Shown: positions 23,640 through 32,977 of the stretch, in pieces
How positions within the stretch are numbered: the first letter of the stretch is position 1
How the letters are laid out: every line of letters starts with the position of its first letter
Origin: Banduia mediterranea
GTDB lineage: Bacteria; Pseudomonadota; Gammaproteobacteria; Nevskiales; Nevskiaceae
Assembly: GCF_031846245.1 (NCBI RefSeq)
Contig: NZ_JAVRIC010000008.1
Span: 62,001-126,000, forward strand
Direction: 5' to 3'
DNA: 64,000 nucleotides
Program-made: the position numbers and the translations under genes
The notes under the pieces: model-generated
The model's input: the letters and a program-made list of their open reading frames with translations, nothing else
Databases searched by the model: none
What the model was told of the DNA's origin: nothing

Positions 23640-23667
23640 GGTCCCCGGTCCCGGGTCCCGGGCCCCG
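23640..23667. repeat. Four-copy heptamer tandem repeat (GGTCCCG) between lpxA and lpxB
   Basis: Units GGTCCCC, GGTCCCG, GGTCCCG and GGCCCCG stand head to tail just after the lpxA stop codon. The remaining part of the 145-bp lpxA-lpxB gap (23526-23670) contains no gene. The repeat is GC-rich and could fold or vary in copy number. Confidence 0.55.
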
Positions 23668-23670
23668 GCC

Positions 23671-24444
23671 TCATCGCTGCAAGGCCCGCTTGGACTTCTC
23701 GATGAACTCCAGCCATTGCGCCGAGATCAGCGAGTGTTCGGCGCGCTGACGCAATTCGTCCTTGATCGCCGCGATGAGTTTTCCGGAACGGTAGACCAGC
23801 TTGTAGATATCTTCGACTTCGTCGATCTGATCGGGCGTGAATCCGCGCCGACGCAAGCCTTCCTTGTTGATGCCGCGCGGCGCGGCCGGCTGACCTTCGC
23901 TCATCACGTGCGGCGGCAGATCGCGCAGGATCACCGCACCGCCGCCGGAGAACGCATGCGCGCCGACGCGGCAGAACTGGTGCACCAGCGTGTAGCCACC
24001 CAGTGCGGCCCAGTCCTCGATCGTGACGTGTCCAGCCAAGGTGGTGCCATTGGCGAGAATGGTGTGATCCCCGACGAAACAGTCATGCGCGATGTGGGCC
24101 TGCGCCATGATCCAGTTGTCGTCGCCGACACGCGTCAGGGCTTCGGCCTTGAGCGTGCCGCGCTGAATCGTGACGTATTCGCGGATCGTATTGCCGTTGC
24201 CGATTTCGACACGGGTGTCGTCTTCGGGTCTGGCCGACTTGTCCTGCGAAATCTCGCCGAGCGATGCGAATTGAAAGATCCGATTGCCCTGCCCGATCAT
24301 CATCGGTCCGCTCAGTACCACGTGCGGCCCGATCCAATTGTCGTCACCGATCTCGACGCCGGGGCCGACGATGCTGTACGGACCGATCGTGACGTCGTTG
24401 CCGATCCGTGCCGCGGGATCGACGATGGCCGTCGGGTGAATCAT
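23671..24444 (-). CDS. lpxA: UDP-N-acetylglucosamine acyltransferase
   Basis: First step of lipid A synthesis. 257 residues; a left-handed beta-helix of hexapeptide repeats ([I/V]GxxxxI) from residue 1 to about 190, starting MIHPTAIVDPAARIG, with the catalytic-histidine segment AHIAHDC and the C-terminal helical domain NKEGLRRRGF. It overlaps fabZ by 4 bp, in the canonical lpxD-fabZ-lpxA-lpxB order. Cytoplasmic homotrimer by family. Confidence 0.96.
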   Translation of the reverse strand: MIHPTAIVDPAARIGNDVTIGPYSIVGPGVEIGDDNWIGPHVVLSGPMMIGQGNRIFQFASLGEISQDKSARPEDDTRVEIGNGNTIREYVTIQRGTLKAEALTRVGDDNWIMAQAHIAHDCFVGDHTILANGTTLAGHVTIEDWAALGGYTLVHQFCRVGAHAFSGGGAVILRDLPPHVMSEGQPAAPRGINKEGLRRRGFTPDQIDEVEDIYKLVYRSGKLIAAIKDELRQRAEHSLISAQWLEFIEKSKRALQR

Positions 24445-24932
24445 GCCTGGGCGTCATCCGCCTTCACGCCACCATTGCGCAAGGCGCAGAGCATGTCGGC
24501 TTCGCAGGCCAGTTCGCCGTCCACGGTGGCGCGGCAGGAAAACTTCCAGATGTCGCGCTTGTGACGCACCACCGTGGCCACGAATTCAAGGCGATCACCC
24601 GGCACGACCGGGCGTTTGAACCGCGCGTTGTCGATGCCGGCGAAGTACAGCAGCATGCCGGACTCGCGGCGCACACCCGAAATCTTGATCGCCAGCAAGC
24701 CACAGGTCTGCGCCATCGCCTCGAGGATCATCACGCCGGGCATGATCGGCACTTCCGGGAAGTGCCCCGGAAAGAATGGCTCGTTATAGGTGACGTTCTT
24801 GATCGCCGTCAGCGTTTTTTCGGGGTCGTAGCCGATCACTCGGTCGACCAACATGAAAGGGTAGCGATGCGGCAGCAACGCCAGGATGTCGCGACAATCA
24901 AGCAAGGTCTGGTTCACCGGTATCGTCCCCAT
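24441..24932 (-). CDS. fabZ: 3-hydroxyacyl-ACP dehydratase FabZ
   Basis: A hot-dog fold dehydratase of fatty acid elongation, 163 residues. LLPHRYPFMLVDRV and the active-site NEPFFPGHFPEVPIMPGVMILEAMAQ block are present, with the catalytic His and Glu. The start is uncertain: ATG 24932 is preceded too closely by GGAGAG, while the in-frame GTG at 24917 has GGGGAC at a better distance; an upstream TTG is also in frame. All options overlap the end of lpxD (by 20-50 bp). It supplies acyl chains at the branch point with LpxA. Confidence 0.94.
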   Translation of the reverse strand: MGTIPVNQTLLDCRDILALLPHRYPFMLVDRVIGYDPEKTLTAIKNVTYNEPFFPGHFPEVPIMPGVMILEAMAQTCGLLAIKISGVRRESGMLLYFAGIDNARFKRPVVPGDRLEFVATVVRHKRDIWKFSCRATVDGELACEADMLCALRNGGVKADDAQA

Positions 24933-25974
24933 TCTCTCCGGAATCAATCTGCAATATATGTTCGAGCGCCCTGAGCCTCGCCTCCTGCGATTTCAGGCGG
25001 CGCAGCCGCGCCACGGTACGGCGCCATTCGCGCGCCGGCTCCACGGGCATGCCGGAACCATACTGCCCTGCGTTCGGCAAGGACTTGGTCACCATGGCAA
25101 AGCCGAGAATGATCACATCGTCGCCGATGACCAGATGCCCGTTGATCCCGCAGCCGCCGCCGATCAGGCAGCGCTGGCCGATGCGGGTACTGCCGGCAAT
25201 GCCGACACAGGCCGCGATCGCCGTGTGATCGCCGATGTGCACGTTGTGCGCCACCTGGATCTGGTTATCCAGCTTCACGCCGCTTCCGATCACGGTATCG
25301 TCGATCGCGCCCCGATCGATCGTGGTGTTGGCGCCGATTTCGACATCATCACCAATACGCACCGCGCCCAACTGCGGAACCGCGACCCATCCCTCGGCGG
25401 ATTGCACATTACCAAACCCGCGGCTGCCGATGACGGCACCAGGGTGGACCCGGCAGTGAGCGCCCAGCACGCAACGCCGCCCGACCCACACGCGCGCCTC
25501 AAGCCGGGTGTCCTCGCCCAGAACTGCGTTCCGCGACACCACGCAAGCGGCACCGACCGACACGCGCTCACCGATCACGGCACCCGCCTCGACGACCGCA
25601 TTCGGTCCGATCCAGGCGCTGCCCGCGACCTCGGCCGATGGGTCGACGACCGCGCTCGCATGCACGCCGCCACAGACTTTCGGTTCATCGTCGAAGCGCG
25701 TGGCGACGCGCGCGAATGCGAGATTCGGATCGCGTGCGATCAGGGCATTGCCGGCATAGTCGCCCGCAACCGCTGGCGTCACGATCACCGCCGACGCCAG
25801 CGTCGCGTTCAGCTGGCTTCGGTATTTCGGATGGGCGACAAAGCCGATGCAACCGGGCTTGCCCGGCTGCAGCGTGCAGACACCGGTGATCTGCGTCTCG
25901 GGATCACCCTGCATGTCCAGGCCGAAGGACTTGGCAAGTTCGCCCAGCCGCACCGTCATCGAAGCCGCCTGCAC
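24898..25974 (-). CDS. lpxD: UDP-3-O-(3-hydroxymyristoyl)glucosamine N-acyltransferase
   Basis: Third step of lipid A synthesis. 358 residues: an N-terminal uridine-binding domain (about 1-100, with GCIGFVAHPKYRSQLNAT), a long hexapeptide beta-helix (about 100-310) with the catalytic region HNVHIGDHTAIAACVGIAGS, and a C-terminal helix. The tail is slightly longer than in E. coli LpxD (341 aa), ending in an acidic stretch after QIDSGENG. Only 4 bp separate it from skp upstream. Confidence 0.95.
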   Translation of the reverse strand: MQAASMTVRLGELAKSFGLDMQGDPETQITGVCTLQPGKPGCIGFVAHPKYRSQLNATLASAVIVTPAVAGDYAGNALIARDPNLAFARVATRFDDEPKVCGGVHASAVVDPSAEVAGSAWIGPNAVVEAGAVIGERVSVGAACVVSRNAVLGEDTRLEARVWVGRRCVLGAHCRVHPGAVIGSRGFGNVQSAEGWVAVPQLGAVRIGDDVEIGANTTIDRGAIDDTVIGSGVKLDNQIQVAHNVHIGDHTAIAACVGIAGSTRIGQRCLIGGGCGINGHLVIGDDVIILGFAMVTKSLPNAGQYGSGMPVEPAREWRRTVARLRRLKSQEARLRALEHILQIDSGENGDDTGEPDLA

Positions 25975-25978
25975 CCTG

Positions 25979-26485
25979 TTACTTGGTCAGGCGCTGCAGC
26001 ACGTCGTCGGTGATGTCGATGCCGTCGGCCGCGTAGACCGGATCCTGCAATACGGCATCCACACCCTTTTCCTTGGCGACGGCGGCGATCACACCCTTGA
26101 TCTCCTCCATCATCTGGCCGGACAGCTCGCGCTCGCGATTCTGCACGTCTTCCTGGAACTGCTTGCGCTTGTAGCCGAAGTCGATCTGACGTGTGTTCAG
26201 ATCCTTCTCGCGCGCATTGCGGTCCTGAGGCGACAGCAGATCGGCCTCCTGCTGGAACTTCTTGAGGTCGGCTTCGAGCTGCTTGCCTTCGGCCTGCAGT
26301 TCATTGGCACGACGCTCGAAGTCCGCCTTCATCTTGGTTTCCAGCGCCTTGTACTGGGGCGACTGGGCGACCAGCGCATTGGCACGCACCGTTGCGATCT
26401 TGGTCTGGGCCAGCACCGGCGCACTCACCAGCACGGCGGCCGGCAGGGCAATCACAGCAATCAAAGTCTTCATTACGTTACGCAT
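25979..26485 (-). CDS. skp: Skp/OmpH periplasmic chaperone
   Basis: 168 residues from ATG 26485, which has GAGAA about 7 nt upstream. A Sec signal peptide (MKTLIAVIALPAAVLVSAPVLAQ) precedes a charged coiled-coil body with LEADLKKFQQEADLLSPQDRNAREKDL, the tentacle helices of Skp. It holds unfolded outer-membrane proteins for delivery to BamA, whose gene lies immediately upstream. The chain ends with VYAADGIDITDDVLQRL, typical of the OmpH family. Confidence 0.93.
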   Translation of the reverse strand: MRNVMKTLIAVIALPAAVLVSAPVLAQTKIATVRANALVAQSPQYKALETKMKADFERRANELQAEGKQLEADLKKFQQEADLLSPQDRNAREKDLNTRQIDFGYKRKQFQEDVQNRERELSGQMMEEIKGVIAAVAKEKGVDAVLQDPVYAADGIDITDDVLQRLTK

Positions 26486-26534
26486 AAATGTTCTCGCGGA
26501 AAAAGCTGAATAGTTTGGTATCGGAGGTTTGCGA

Positions 26535-28862
26535 TCAGAAACCGGAACCGAAGGTGATCTGGAAGCGATCGACCTCATCTTCGGGTTGCTCGTTGAGCGG
26601 ATACGAATAGCTCAAATTGAGAATGCCCAGGAACGGCGTGAACCAGCGGAAGGCGATGCCCGCCGAGCGACGCAGCTCGTCGAACTCGAATTCCCCAGGT
26701 TCGGCGAAGACGTTACCGATATCGAAGAACGCCGCCAGCCGTGTCGAATTGCCATCCGCCGCGAACGGCAGCGGAATGATCAACTCGTTCTGCATGGTGG
26801 TACGCAGTTTGCCACCATAAGGGTTGTCGTTCGGCGTGTCGCGCGGCCCCAGCGTGCCGTCGCGGAAACCACGTACGGTGCGCGAGCCGCCGGCGAAGAA
26901 GTTCTCATACGGCGGAATCTTCTTGGTACTGCCGTAGCCATCGGCATAGCCAACCGTGCCGTTGATGTCGAGGAAGAAGCGCTTGTAGATCGGTATGAAC
27001 TGCTCCGCGTTGAGACTCACGGTGTAGAACGTCAGATCGCTGCCCGGCACTGCAACGTCAAGATTGAGCTGCTGCAAGGAACCGCGGCTGGCGAAGATCG
27101 TGCGGTTGCGCGTATCCCGGCCGATGCCGGTGCGCGCCAGGAAGTTGACGTAGTGCGAACCATTGTCGACCACAAAACTCAGCACTTCGTCGCTCGATGC
27201 GCTGGCGAAGGTCTCCACCGCCGTATCCTCGATGCCGCCGCCGAGACGAACGGCCACGAATTCCGACAGCGGAATGCCGTAAATCAGGTTTGCAGAAATC
27301 GTGTTGGTCGAAAAGCCCGAGCTGTAGCGAATGATGCGGTCGGACTTGCGGTAGGTCGTCGAGATGGTCTGGCTGATGCCGTCCTCGGTGAAATACGGAT
27401 CGGTCCAGGAGAAGCTCAGTTGCTTGGAGTAGCTGTTGTTCTCGGCCGTGACCGCGATGCGGTTGCCGGTGCCCATGAAATTCGAATGGGTCACGCTGCC
27501 GCTGAGCACGAAGCCCGAGGAGCCCGAGAAGCCGACGCCGAACTGCACCGAACCCGGTGGCCGTTCCTTGATCGTGTAGTTGATGTCGACCAGATCGTCG
27601 GTGCCGGGCACCGGCTGCGTGTCGACTTCGACCGACTCGACGAACGCCAGACGCTCAAGGCGTACGCGCGAGCGCTCGACCGCGCTCTTCGAAAACGGCG
27701 CCGCTTCAAGCTGACGCATCTCGCGACGCAGGGTCTCGTCGTTGGTGCTGCCGTGCCCAGAGAAACCAATGCGATGGACGTAGGTTCGCTTGCCCGGCTG
27801 CACGAAGTAGTTGAGCGTGACCTTGCGCGACTCGTCCTCGACTTCCGGAATCGGCGTGACTTCGGCGAAGGCGTAGCCCACGTCCGACAGTGCGGCCTCG
27901 ATCCGGTCGGCGCTCTCGGTGGCCTGCTTGCGCGAGAAGGTATCGCCCGCGTTGGTCGTCGTCAGATACTCGAGAAACTTCTCGTTGAGTATCGTATCGC
28001 CCGAGAAGCGCCGGTCTTCGACCGTATAGACCTGCCCCTCGTTGACGTTGATCGTGATGTAGATTTCCTTCTTGTCCGGCGACAGCGCGACCTGAACGGA
28101 AAGGATTTCGAACTTGAGATAACCACGATCCTGATAATAGGACTGCAGCGTTTCCAGATCGCCCGACAACTGCTGCTTGGAATAGCGGTCGGTGCGCTGG
28201 AACGGCATCCAGTTGGTGCGGTGCAGCTCGAACTGCTCCAGCAATTCCTCACGCGGAAATGCCGTCGCACCCACGATGTTGATCTCCTTGATCTTGGTGA
28301 CCTTGCCTTCGGTGACCTCGATCTCGATCTTGACGCGGTTGTTGCCCTGCTCGATGACCTTGGAATCGACTGCGACGTCGTAATAGCCGTTGGCGTAGTA
28401 CTGACGACGCAGCTCCTGACCGACACCATCGAGCAGCGAGCGCTTGAACAGCTCGCCCTCGGCGAGCCCGAGCTGGCTCAGGGACTCATTGAGTTCGTCG
28501 CCGCCGATCTTTTCATTGCCCGTGATCTCGAACGAGGTGATCGCCGGACGTTCCTTCACATTGACGATCAGCGTGTCGCCCTCGCTGCTCAGCGATACGT
28601 CCTGAAACAGGCCGGAACCGTAGAGCGCGCGCACCGATTGCCGGGCGGTCTGCTCGTTGAGCTGGTCGCCCACCTGAACCGGCAGATAGGTCAGCACCGT
28701 GCCCAGGTCGAGACGCGACAGGCCTTCGGCGCGAATGTCCCGGATCGTGAAGGCGCTGAACGCCTCGGCACGCGCCGTCAGCATCGCCAGGCCAATCAGG
28801 ACGAGCAGGAGGAAACCACGCTGCGCGCGCGCTGCCGAAGTAGACGACGGAATACCTTGCAT
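26535..28862 (-). CDS. bamA: Outer membrane protein assembly factor BamA
   Basis: 775 residues: signal peptide (cleaved near ARAEA), five POTRA domains (about 35-430), then the 16-strand Omp85 barrel ending RFQITFGSGF with the terminal aromatic residue needed for insertion. The conserved loop-6 motif VRGF is present in TVRGFRDGTLGP. It is the central subunit that folds beta-barrel proteins into the outer membrane. Its ATG overlaps the rseP stop codon by one base (TAATG). Confidence 0.97.
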   Translation of the reverse strand: MQGIPSSTSAARAQRGFLLLVLIGLAMLTARAEAFSAFTIRDIRAEGLSRLDLGTVLTYLPVQVGDQLNEQTARQSVRALYGSGLFQDVSLSSEGDTLIVNVKERPAITSFEITGNEKIGGDELNESLSQLGLAEGELFKRSLLDGVGQELRRQYYANGYYDVAVDSKVIEQGNNRVKIEIEVTEGKVTKIKEINIVGATAFPREELLEQFELHRTNWMPFQRTDRYSKQQLSGDLETLQSYYQDRGYLKFEILSVQVALSPDKKEIYITINVNEGQVYTVEDRRFSGDTILNEKFLEYLTTTNAGDTFSRKQATESADRIEAALSDVGYAFAEVTPIPEVEDESRKVTLNYFVQPGKRTYVHRIGFSGHGSTNDETLRREMRQLEAAPFSKSAVERSRVRLERLAFVESVEVDTQPVPGTDDLVDINYTIKERPPGSVQFGVGFSGSSGFVLSGSVTHSNFMGTGNRIAVTAENNSYSKQLSFSWTDPYFTEDGISQTISTTYRKSDRIIRYSSGFSTNTISANLIYGIPLSEFVAVRLGGGIEDTAVETFASASSDEVLSFVVDNGSHYVNFLARTGIGRDTRNRTIFASRGSLQQLNLDVAVPGSDLTFYTVSLNAEQFIPIYKRFFLDINGTVGYADGYGSTKKIPPYENFFAGGSRTVRGFRDGTLGPRDTPNDNPYGGKLRTTMQNELIIPLPFAADGNSTRLAAFFDIGNVFAEPGEFEFDELRRSAGIAFRWFTPFLGILNLSYSYPLNEQPEDEVDRFQITFGSGF

Positions 28863-30223
28863 TAGCCGATCAATCGCATGATGTCGTTATAGAAAGCGAG
28901 CCCCATCAGCAGCGCGAGAAATGTCAGCCCGACCTGCTGGCCGACTAGCTGCGCACGTTCTGAAACCGGGGACCCCTTGACCGCCTCCACCGCGTAATAC
29001 AACAAATGTCCCCCGTCCAGCATGGGCACTGGCAGGAGGTTCAAAACCCCGAGACTGACGCTGACCACGGCCACGAACATCAGAAACGCCACCGGTCCGG
29101 TCTGGGCCGAGTATCCGGCGTACTGGGCAATCTGGATCGGCCCGCTGACGTTCTTGATCGAAACATCGCCGATAACCATGCGATAGAGCATGCGCAAGGT
29201 CAGCCACGACATCTGCCAGGTTTCGGAGACCGCGACCGGCAGGGCCGCGACGATACCCAGACGGCGCTCGGCGCGCAAATCCTGCCATAGGCGTTGTGCG
29301 CCGCTGAGGTCCGGAGCGGCCCCGATCCGCCCCACGGTCTGACCGTTCTGCTCGATCGATCCGAGCGCGATTTCCACGGTCTGCGGGCGACCCTCGCGTT
29401 CGATATCGATGCTCACACGCTGATTCGGACGCGCCTGGACCCAGCTGACCCATTGCTGCCAGTCAGCGATCGATTCGTCTTCCGCGCTGACGATGCGATC
29501 GCCCGACTGCAGCCCGGCCGCGGCGGCGGCTTCACCGGCCACGACTTCGCCGAGCACCGGTGGAATCGGCGGCCTGAACTCCTGCAGACCCAGGTCCGCG
29601 AACAGATACTGCGGATCGACGCGCACCTGATCCAGCGGCAGCGACACATTGCGTATCTGACCGTCCCTGCCCTGCACTTCAAGGCGCACGAAGTCCTCGC
29701 CGAGTGCGTCCTCGATCAGACGCGTGCGCAGTTCCTGCCACGTCGTGATCGCGCGATCGTCGATGCGCAGCACCAGATCCTGCTCGCCGAGCCCGGCTAC
29801 GGCCGCCGCGCTGGCAGCCGGTGGCGCAGCGATGACCGGCTTCATGTCCGGCACGCCGATCACGTAGACCGCCCAGTAGGCGACGGCCGCCAACGCGAAA
29901 TTGAACATCGGCCCCGCCGCGACGATTGCAGATCGCTTCCACAAGGCCTGCTGGTTGAAAGCGCGATGCACTTCTTCGGGCACGACCTCGCCTTCGCGCT
30001 CATCGAGCATCTTCACGTAGCCGCCCAGCGGAATCGCCGACAGCACATATTCCGTGCCGTCCTTGCCGGTACGCTTCAGCAAGGGTCGCCCGAAGCCGAT
30101 CGAATAGCGCAGCACGCGCACGCCGCAGCGACGCGCGACCCAGAAGTGTCCGAATTCGTGGAATGCAACCAACACGCCGATGGCGACGATGAAGCCGCCC
30201 AGCGACCACATCAGATCAAGCAT
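28862..30223 (-). CDS. rseP: RIP metalloprotease RseP
   Basis: A site-2 intramembrane protease, 453 residues. HEFGHF in the first transmembrane helix (zinc ligands and catalytic Glu), two tandem PDZ domains (about 115-290), and the LDG motif LPVPMLDGGHLLYY near residue 390 between the C-terminal helices. By family it cleaves RseA to release sigma-E and clears signal peptides. The start at 30223 overlaps dxr by 8 bp; an internal ATG 12 bp later is also possible. Confidence 0.95.
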   Translation of the reverse strand: MLDLMWSLGGFIVAIGVLVAFHEFGHFWVARRCGVRVLRYSIGFGRPLLKRTGKDGTEYVLSAIPLGGYVKMLDEREGEVVPEEVHRAFNQQALWKRSAIVAAGPMFNFALAAVAYWAVYVIGVPDMKPVIAAPPAASAAAVAGLGEQDLVLRIDDRAITTWQELRTRLIEDALGEDFVRLEVQGRDGQIRNVSLPLDQVRVDPQYLFADLGLQEFRPPIPPVLGEVVAGEAAAAAGLQSGDRIVSAEDESIADWQQWVSWVQARPNQRVSIDIEREGRPQTVEIALGSIEQNGQTVGRIGAAPDLSGAQRLWQDLRAERRLGIVAALPVAVSETWQMSWLTLRMLYRMVIGDVSIKNVSGPIQIAQYAGYSAQTGPVAFLMFVAVVSVSLGVLNLLPVPMLDGGHLLYYAVEAVKGSPVSERAQLVGQQVGLTFLALLMGLAFYNDIMRLIG

Positions 30224-31415
30224 GCATCACCTTTGTGTCTAGTCCCGCGATCACGGACCGGGCGGCATCGCGCGCCCAGGCATCGATCGCAAGCACGGAA
30301 TCGAGATCGTCCGCATCGGGCAAACCCGCGCCCTCGGAGCGGTCCAGGGATTCGTCGATCACCGACGCAATCCCGGTAAAACTCACGCCGCCGGCCAGAA
30401 ACGCCTCCACAGCCACTTCATTGGCGGCATTGAGTACATTGCTGGCGCGGCCGCCTGCCTGAAGCGCCTGACGAGCCATGCCCAGGGCCGGGTATCGTGC
30501 GGACTCCACCTCCGAGAAATGCAGCTTCGCCACCTCGGCCAGCGACAGACCACCGACACCGGACTCCCAACGCTCCGGCGCCGCCAAGGCATGCGCGATC
30601 GGTACGCGCATGTCGGGCTGCCCCAGCTGCGCAAGCATGGAACCGTCGCGGTATTCCACCAGCGAATGGATCACGCTCTCCGGGTGCAGCACCACGTCGA
30701 TCGATTCCGATGGCAACCCGAACAGCCAGCGAGCCTCGATCAGCTCCAGGCCCTTGTTCATCATCGTCGCCGAATCGACGGAAATCTTGGGACCCATCAC
30801 CCAGTTCGGATGACGCACGGCCTCGGCCGGCGTCACATCTCGCAACTTCGACAACTCGGTCTCCCTGAACGGACCGCCGGAGGCGGTCAGAATGATGCGG
30901 CGCACCCCGGAGTCCGGCGTTCCGCATCGATAGCCTTCAGGTAGACACTGAAAGATCGCATTATGTTCACTGTCGATCGGAACCAATGTTGCGCCGGCCG
31001 TGGCGGCGGCCTGCATCATCAGCTGGCCGGCCATGACCAGCGGCTCCTTGTTGGCGACCAGTACACGTTTGCCAGCCCGCACCGCCGCCAGCGTCGGTAG
31101 CAGGCCTGCGGCGCCGACGATCGCCGACATCACCAGATCGGCCGCCTCATGCGCCGCCAGTTGCGCCACCGCCTCAGCACCGGCCAGCGCCTCGGTTTCA
31201 GTGCCTGCCAGCGCATCACGCAACTCCGCCCATTTCGAGGCGTCCGCCGTCGCGGCGTAGCGCGGCTGGAACTCGCGGCACAATGCAACCAGACCGGCGA
31301 TGTCCCGATTCGCTGTCAAGGCCAGCACCCGCAGGCGCTGCGGATGACGACGCGCCACGTCCAGAGTGTTGCGCCCCACCGTACCGGTCGCACCGAGTAT
31401 TACGATCTGGCGCAT
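30216..31415 (-). CDS. dxr: 1-deoxy-D-xylulose-5-phosphate reductoisomerase
   Basis: The committed step of the MEP isoprenoid pathway. 399 residues from ATG 31415, which overlaps the cdsA stop by one base (TGATG); the open frame further upstream is the shadow of cdsA. It starts with the NADPH motif VILGATGTVGRNTLDVA, then LVANKEPLVMAG, and the catalytic block SGGPFRETELSKL and HPNWVMGPKISVDSATMMNKGLE. It sits between cdsA and rseP, as in E. coli. Confidence 0.96.
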   Translation of the reverse strand: MRQIVILGATGTVGRNTLDVARRHPQRLRVLALTANRDIAGLVALCREFQPRYAATADASKWAELRDALAGTETEALAGAEAVAQLAAHEAADLVMSAIVGAAGLLPTLAAVRAGKRVLVANKEPLVMAGQLMMQAAATAGATLVPIDSEHNAIFQCLPEGYRCGTPDSGVRRIILTASGGPFRETELSKLRDVTPAEAVRHPNWVMGPKISVDSATMMNKGLELIEARWLFGLPSESIDVVLHPESVIHSLVEYRDGSMLAQLGQPDMRVPIAHALAAPERWESGVGGLSLAEVAKLHFSEVESARYPALGMARQALQAGGRASNVLNAANEVAVEAFLAGGVSFTGIASVIDESLDRSEGAGLPDADDLDSVLAIDAWARDAARSVIAGLDTKVMHA

Positions 31416-32236
31416 CACAGACCCAATCCGTAAACGCCCAAGGCCATCAGGGGCGCGACCGCCAGCAGGCTGTCGACACGATCGAGCACACCGCCATGTC
31501 CGGGCAAAAGCGCGCCGCTGTCCTTGACCCCTGCATGTCGCTTGAGCAGGCTCTCGCTCAGGTCGCCGATCACCGAGACTACGCTCAAACCGGCGCACAG
31601 CGACAGCCACAGCAGCCAGGGCCGCTGCTCGGGCGCGAACAACAGCAGGGCCATGCCGGCGGAAGCCGCGACCGCGGCGACGAAACCGCCGACAAAGCCT
31701 TCCCAGGTCTTGCCCGGCGAAACGCGTGGCGCGAGCTTGTGGCGGCCGAAGCCGCGGCCCGCGAAATAGGCGCCAATATCGGCGGCCCAGACGATCACGA
31801 AGGTCGCCAACACAAACAGCGTCCCGTTCGAGGCGTGCGCGTGCAGCGCCGCGAGACCGCTGATGGTCGAAGCAAAGATCAGCAAACCGATGCCGGCCCG
31901 CAGGGCCGGTGACGGGCGGCTCGGCGAGAAACCGGCGGGATAGCGAACGATCCATACCAAGGCGATCAGCCACCACAAGGCTGCGCAGCCCCACAACAGC
32001 AGATGCCCGAATGCCGGCAGCGCAAACACCGCCAGTAAAATCAGCAGCGCACCGAGAGCGACATAGCCGAACTTCGCCGGCGCTGCCGAAAGCCCGCTCA
32101 GCGCCGCCCATTCATGCGCGGCCACCAGAGCCGGGGCGGTGAACAGAAGCGCCAAGCCGGTGGTCGGCAGGAACCAGATCGCAGCCACCGCCAAGGGCAG
32201 CAGCACCAACGCCGTGAGCACGCGCTGCAACAGCAT
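31415..32236 (-). CDS. cdsA: Phosphatidate cytidylyltransferase
   Basis: Makes CDP-diacylglycerol for all phospholipids. 273 residues with about seven to eight hydrophobic helices and the C-terminal CTP-transferase signature starting SLLKRHAGVKDSGALLPGHGG and ending DRVDSLL. The start at 32236 overlaps the uppS stop by one base (TAATG), so the two are translationally coupled. Inner membrane. Confidence 0.95.
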   Translation of the reverse strand: MLLQRVLTALVLLPLAVAAIWFLPTTGLALLFTAPALVAAHEWAALSGLSAAPAKFGYVALGALLILLAVFALPAFGHLLLWGCAALWWLIALVWIVRYPAGFSPSRPSPALRAGIGLLIFASTISGLAALHAHASNGTLFVLATFVIVWAADIGAYFAGRGFGRHKLAPRVSPGKTWEGFVGGFVAAVAASAGMALLLFAPEQRPWLLWLSLCAGLSVVSVIGDLSESLLKRHAGVKDSGALLPGHGGVLDRVDSLLAVAPLMALGVYGLGL

Positions 32237-32955
32237 TACTGGGCCTCCGGCACGCGGCCGAAGCGACGGTTGCGGTTGGCGAACCAGGCAATTGCAGCAC
32301 TCATCTCGTCCTCGCCAAAGTCCGGCCACAGAGTGTCGCTGAAGTACAGCTCGGTATAGGCCAGCTGCCACAGCATGAAATTGCTGATGCGCTTCTCGCC
32401 ACCGGTGCGGATCATCAGATCCGGCGCGGGCGCGAAGGCGGTGCACACCGCGGTGTCGATGGCTTCGGCCGTGATTTCCCGACCTTCGCGCTGCAAGCGG
32501 CGCGCGGCCTCGGCCACATCCCACTGGCCACCGTAGCCGACGGCGATCACCAGATCCATGTGGGTATTGCCGGCAGTGGCGGCCTCTGCCTGTGCCATCT
32601 GCTCGCGCAGCGAGGCCGAGAACAGATCGTGGGCTCCGATGAAGCGCAGACGCACATTGTTCTTGTGCAGGCTCGCAAGCTCACGTTTGAGCGCACGCGC
32701 GAACAGCTCCATCAGCAAGCGCACTTCCAGCGCCGGACGCTGCCAGTTCTCCTGACTGAATGCGAACAGCGTCAGGGTGCCGACACCGGCCTTGTGACAG
32801 GCGCGCACTGCGGCACGCACGGCGCGCACGCCAGCACGGTGTCCGCTGACGCGCGGACGCTGGCGCTGCTGCGCCCAGCGTCCGTTTCCGTCCATGATGA
32901 CGGCAACGTGCTTCGGTACCGCCTGCGGCGGCAATTCGGGTGGGTTCAGGCTCAT
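32236..32955 (-). CDS. uppS: Undecaprenyl (isoprenyl) diphosphate synthase
   Basis: A cis-prenyltransferase, 239 residues, that makes the C55 carrier for peptidoglycan and LPS sugars. HVAVIMDGNGRWAQQR carries the catalytic Asp, then GHRAGVRAVRAAVRAC, LTLFAFSQENWQRP, and the C-terminal DLMIRTGGEKRISNFMLWQLAYTELYF block. Lies 22 bp after frr. Confidence 0.96.
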   Translation of the reverse strand: MSLNPPELPPQAVPKHVAVIMDGNGRWAQQRQRPRVSGHRAGVRAVRAAVRACHKAGVGTLTLFAFSQENWQRPALEVRLLMELFARALKRELASLHKNNVRLRFIGAHDLFSASLREQMAQAEAATAGNTHMDLVIAVGYGGQWDVAEAARRLQREGREITAEAIDTAVCTAFAPAPDLMIRTGGEKRISNFMLWQLAYTELYFSDTLWPDFGEDEMSAAIAWFANRNRRFGRVPEAQ

Positions 32956-32977
32956 CCCGGAATCAGGGCAGGCCGCC

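Noticed and set aside
26529-28865. Open frame of 778 codons on the plus strand exactly opposite bamA
   Set aside because: Antisense shadow; the minus strand has signal peptide, POTRA and barrel signatures.
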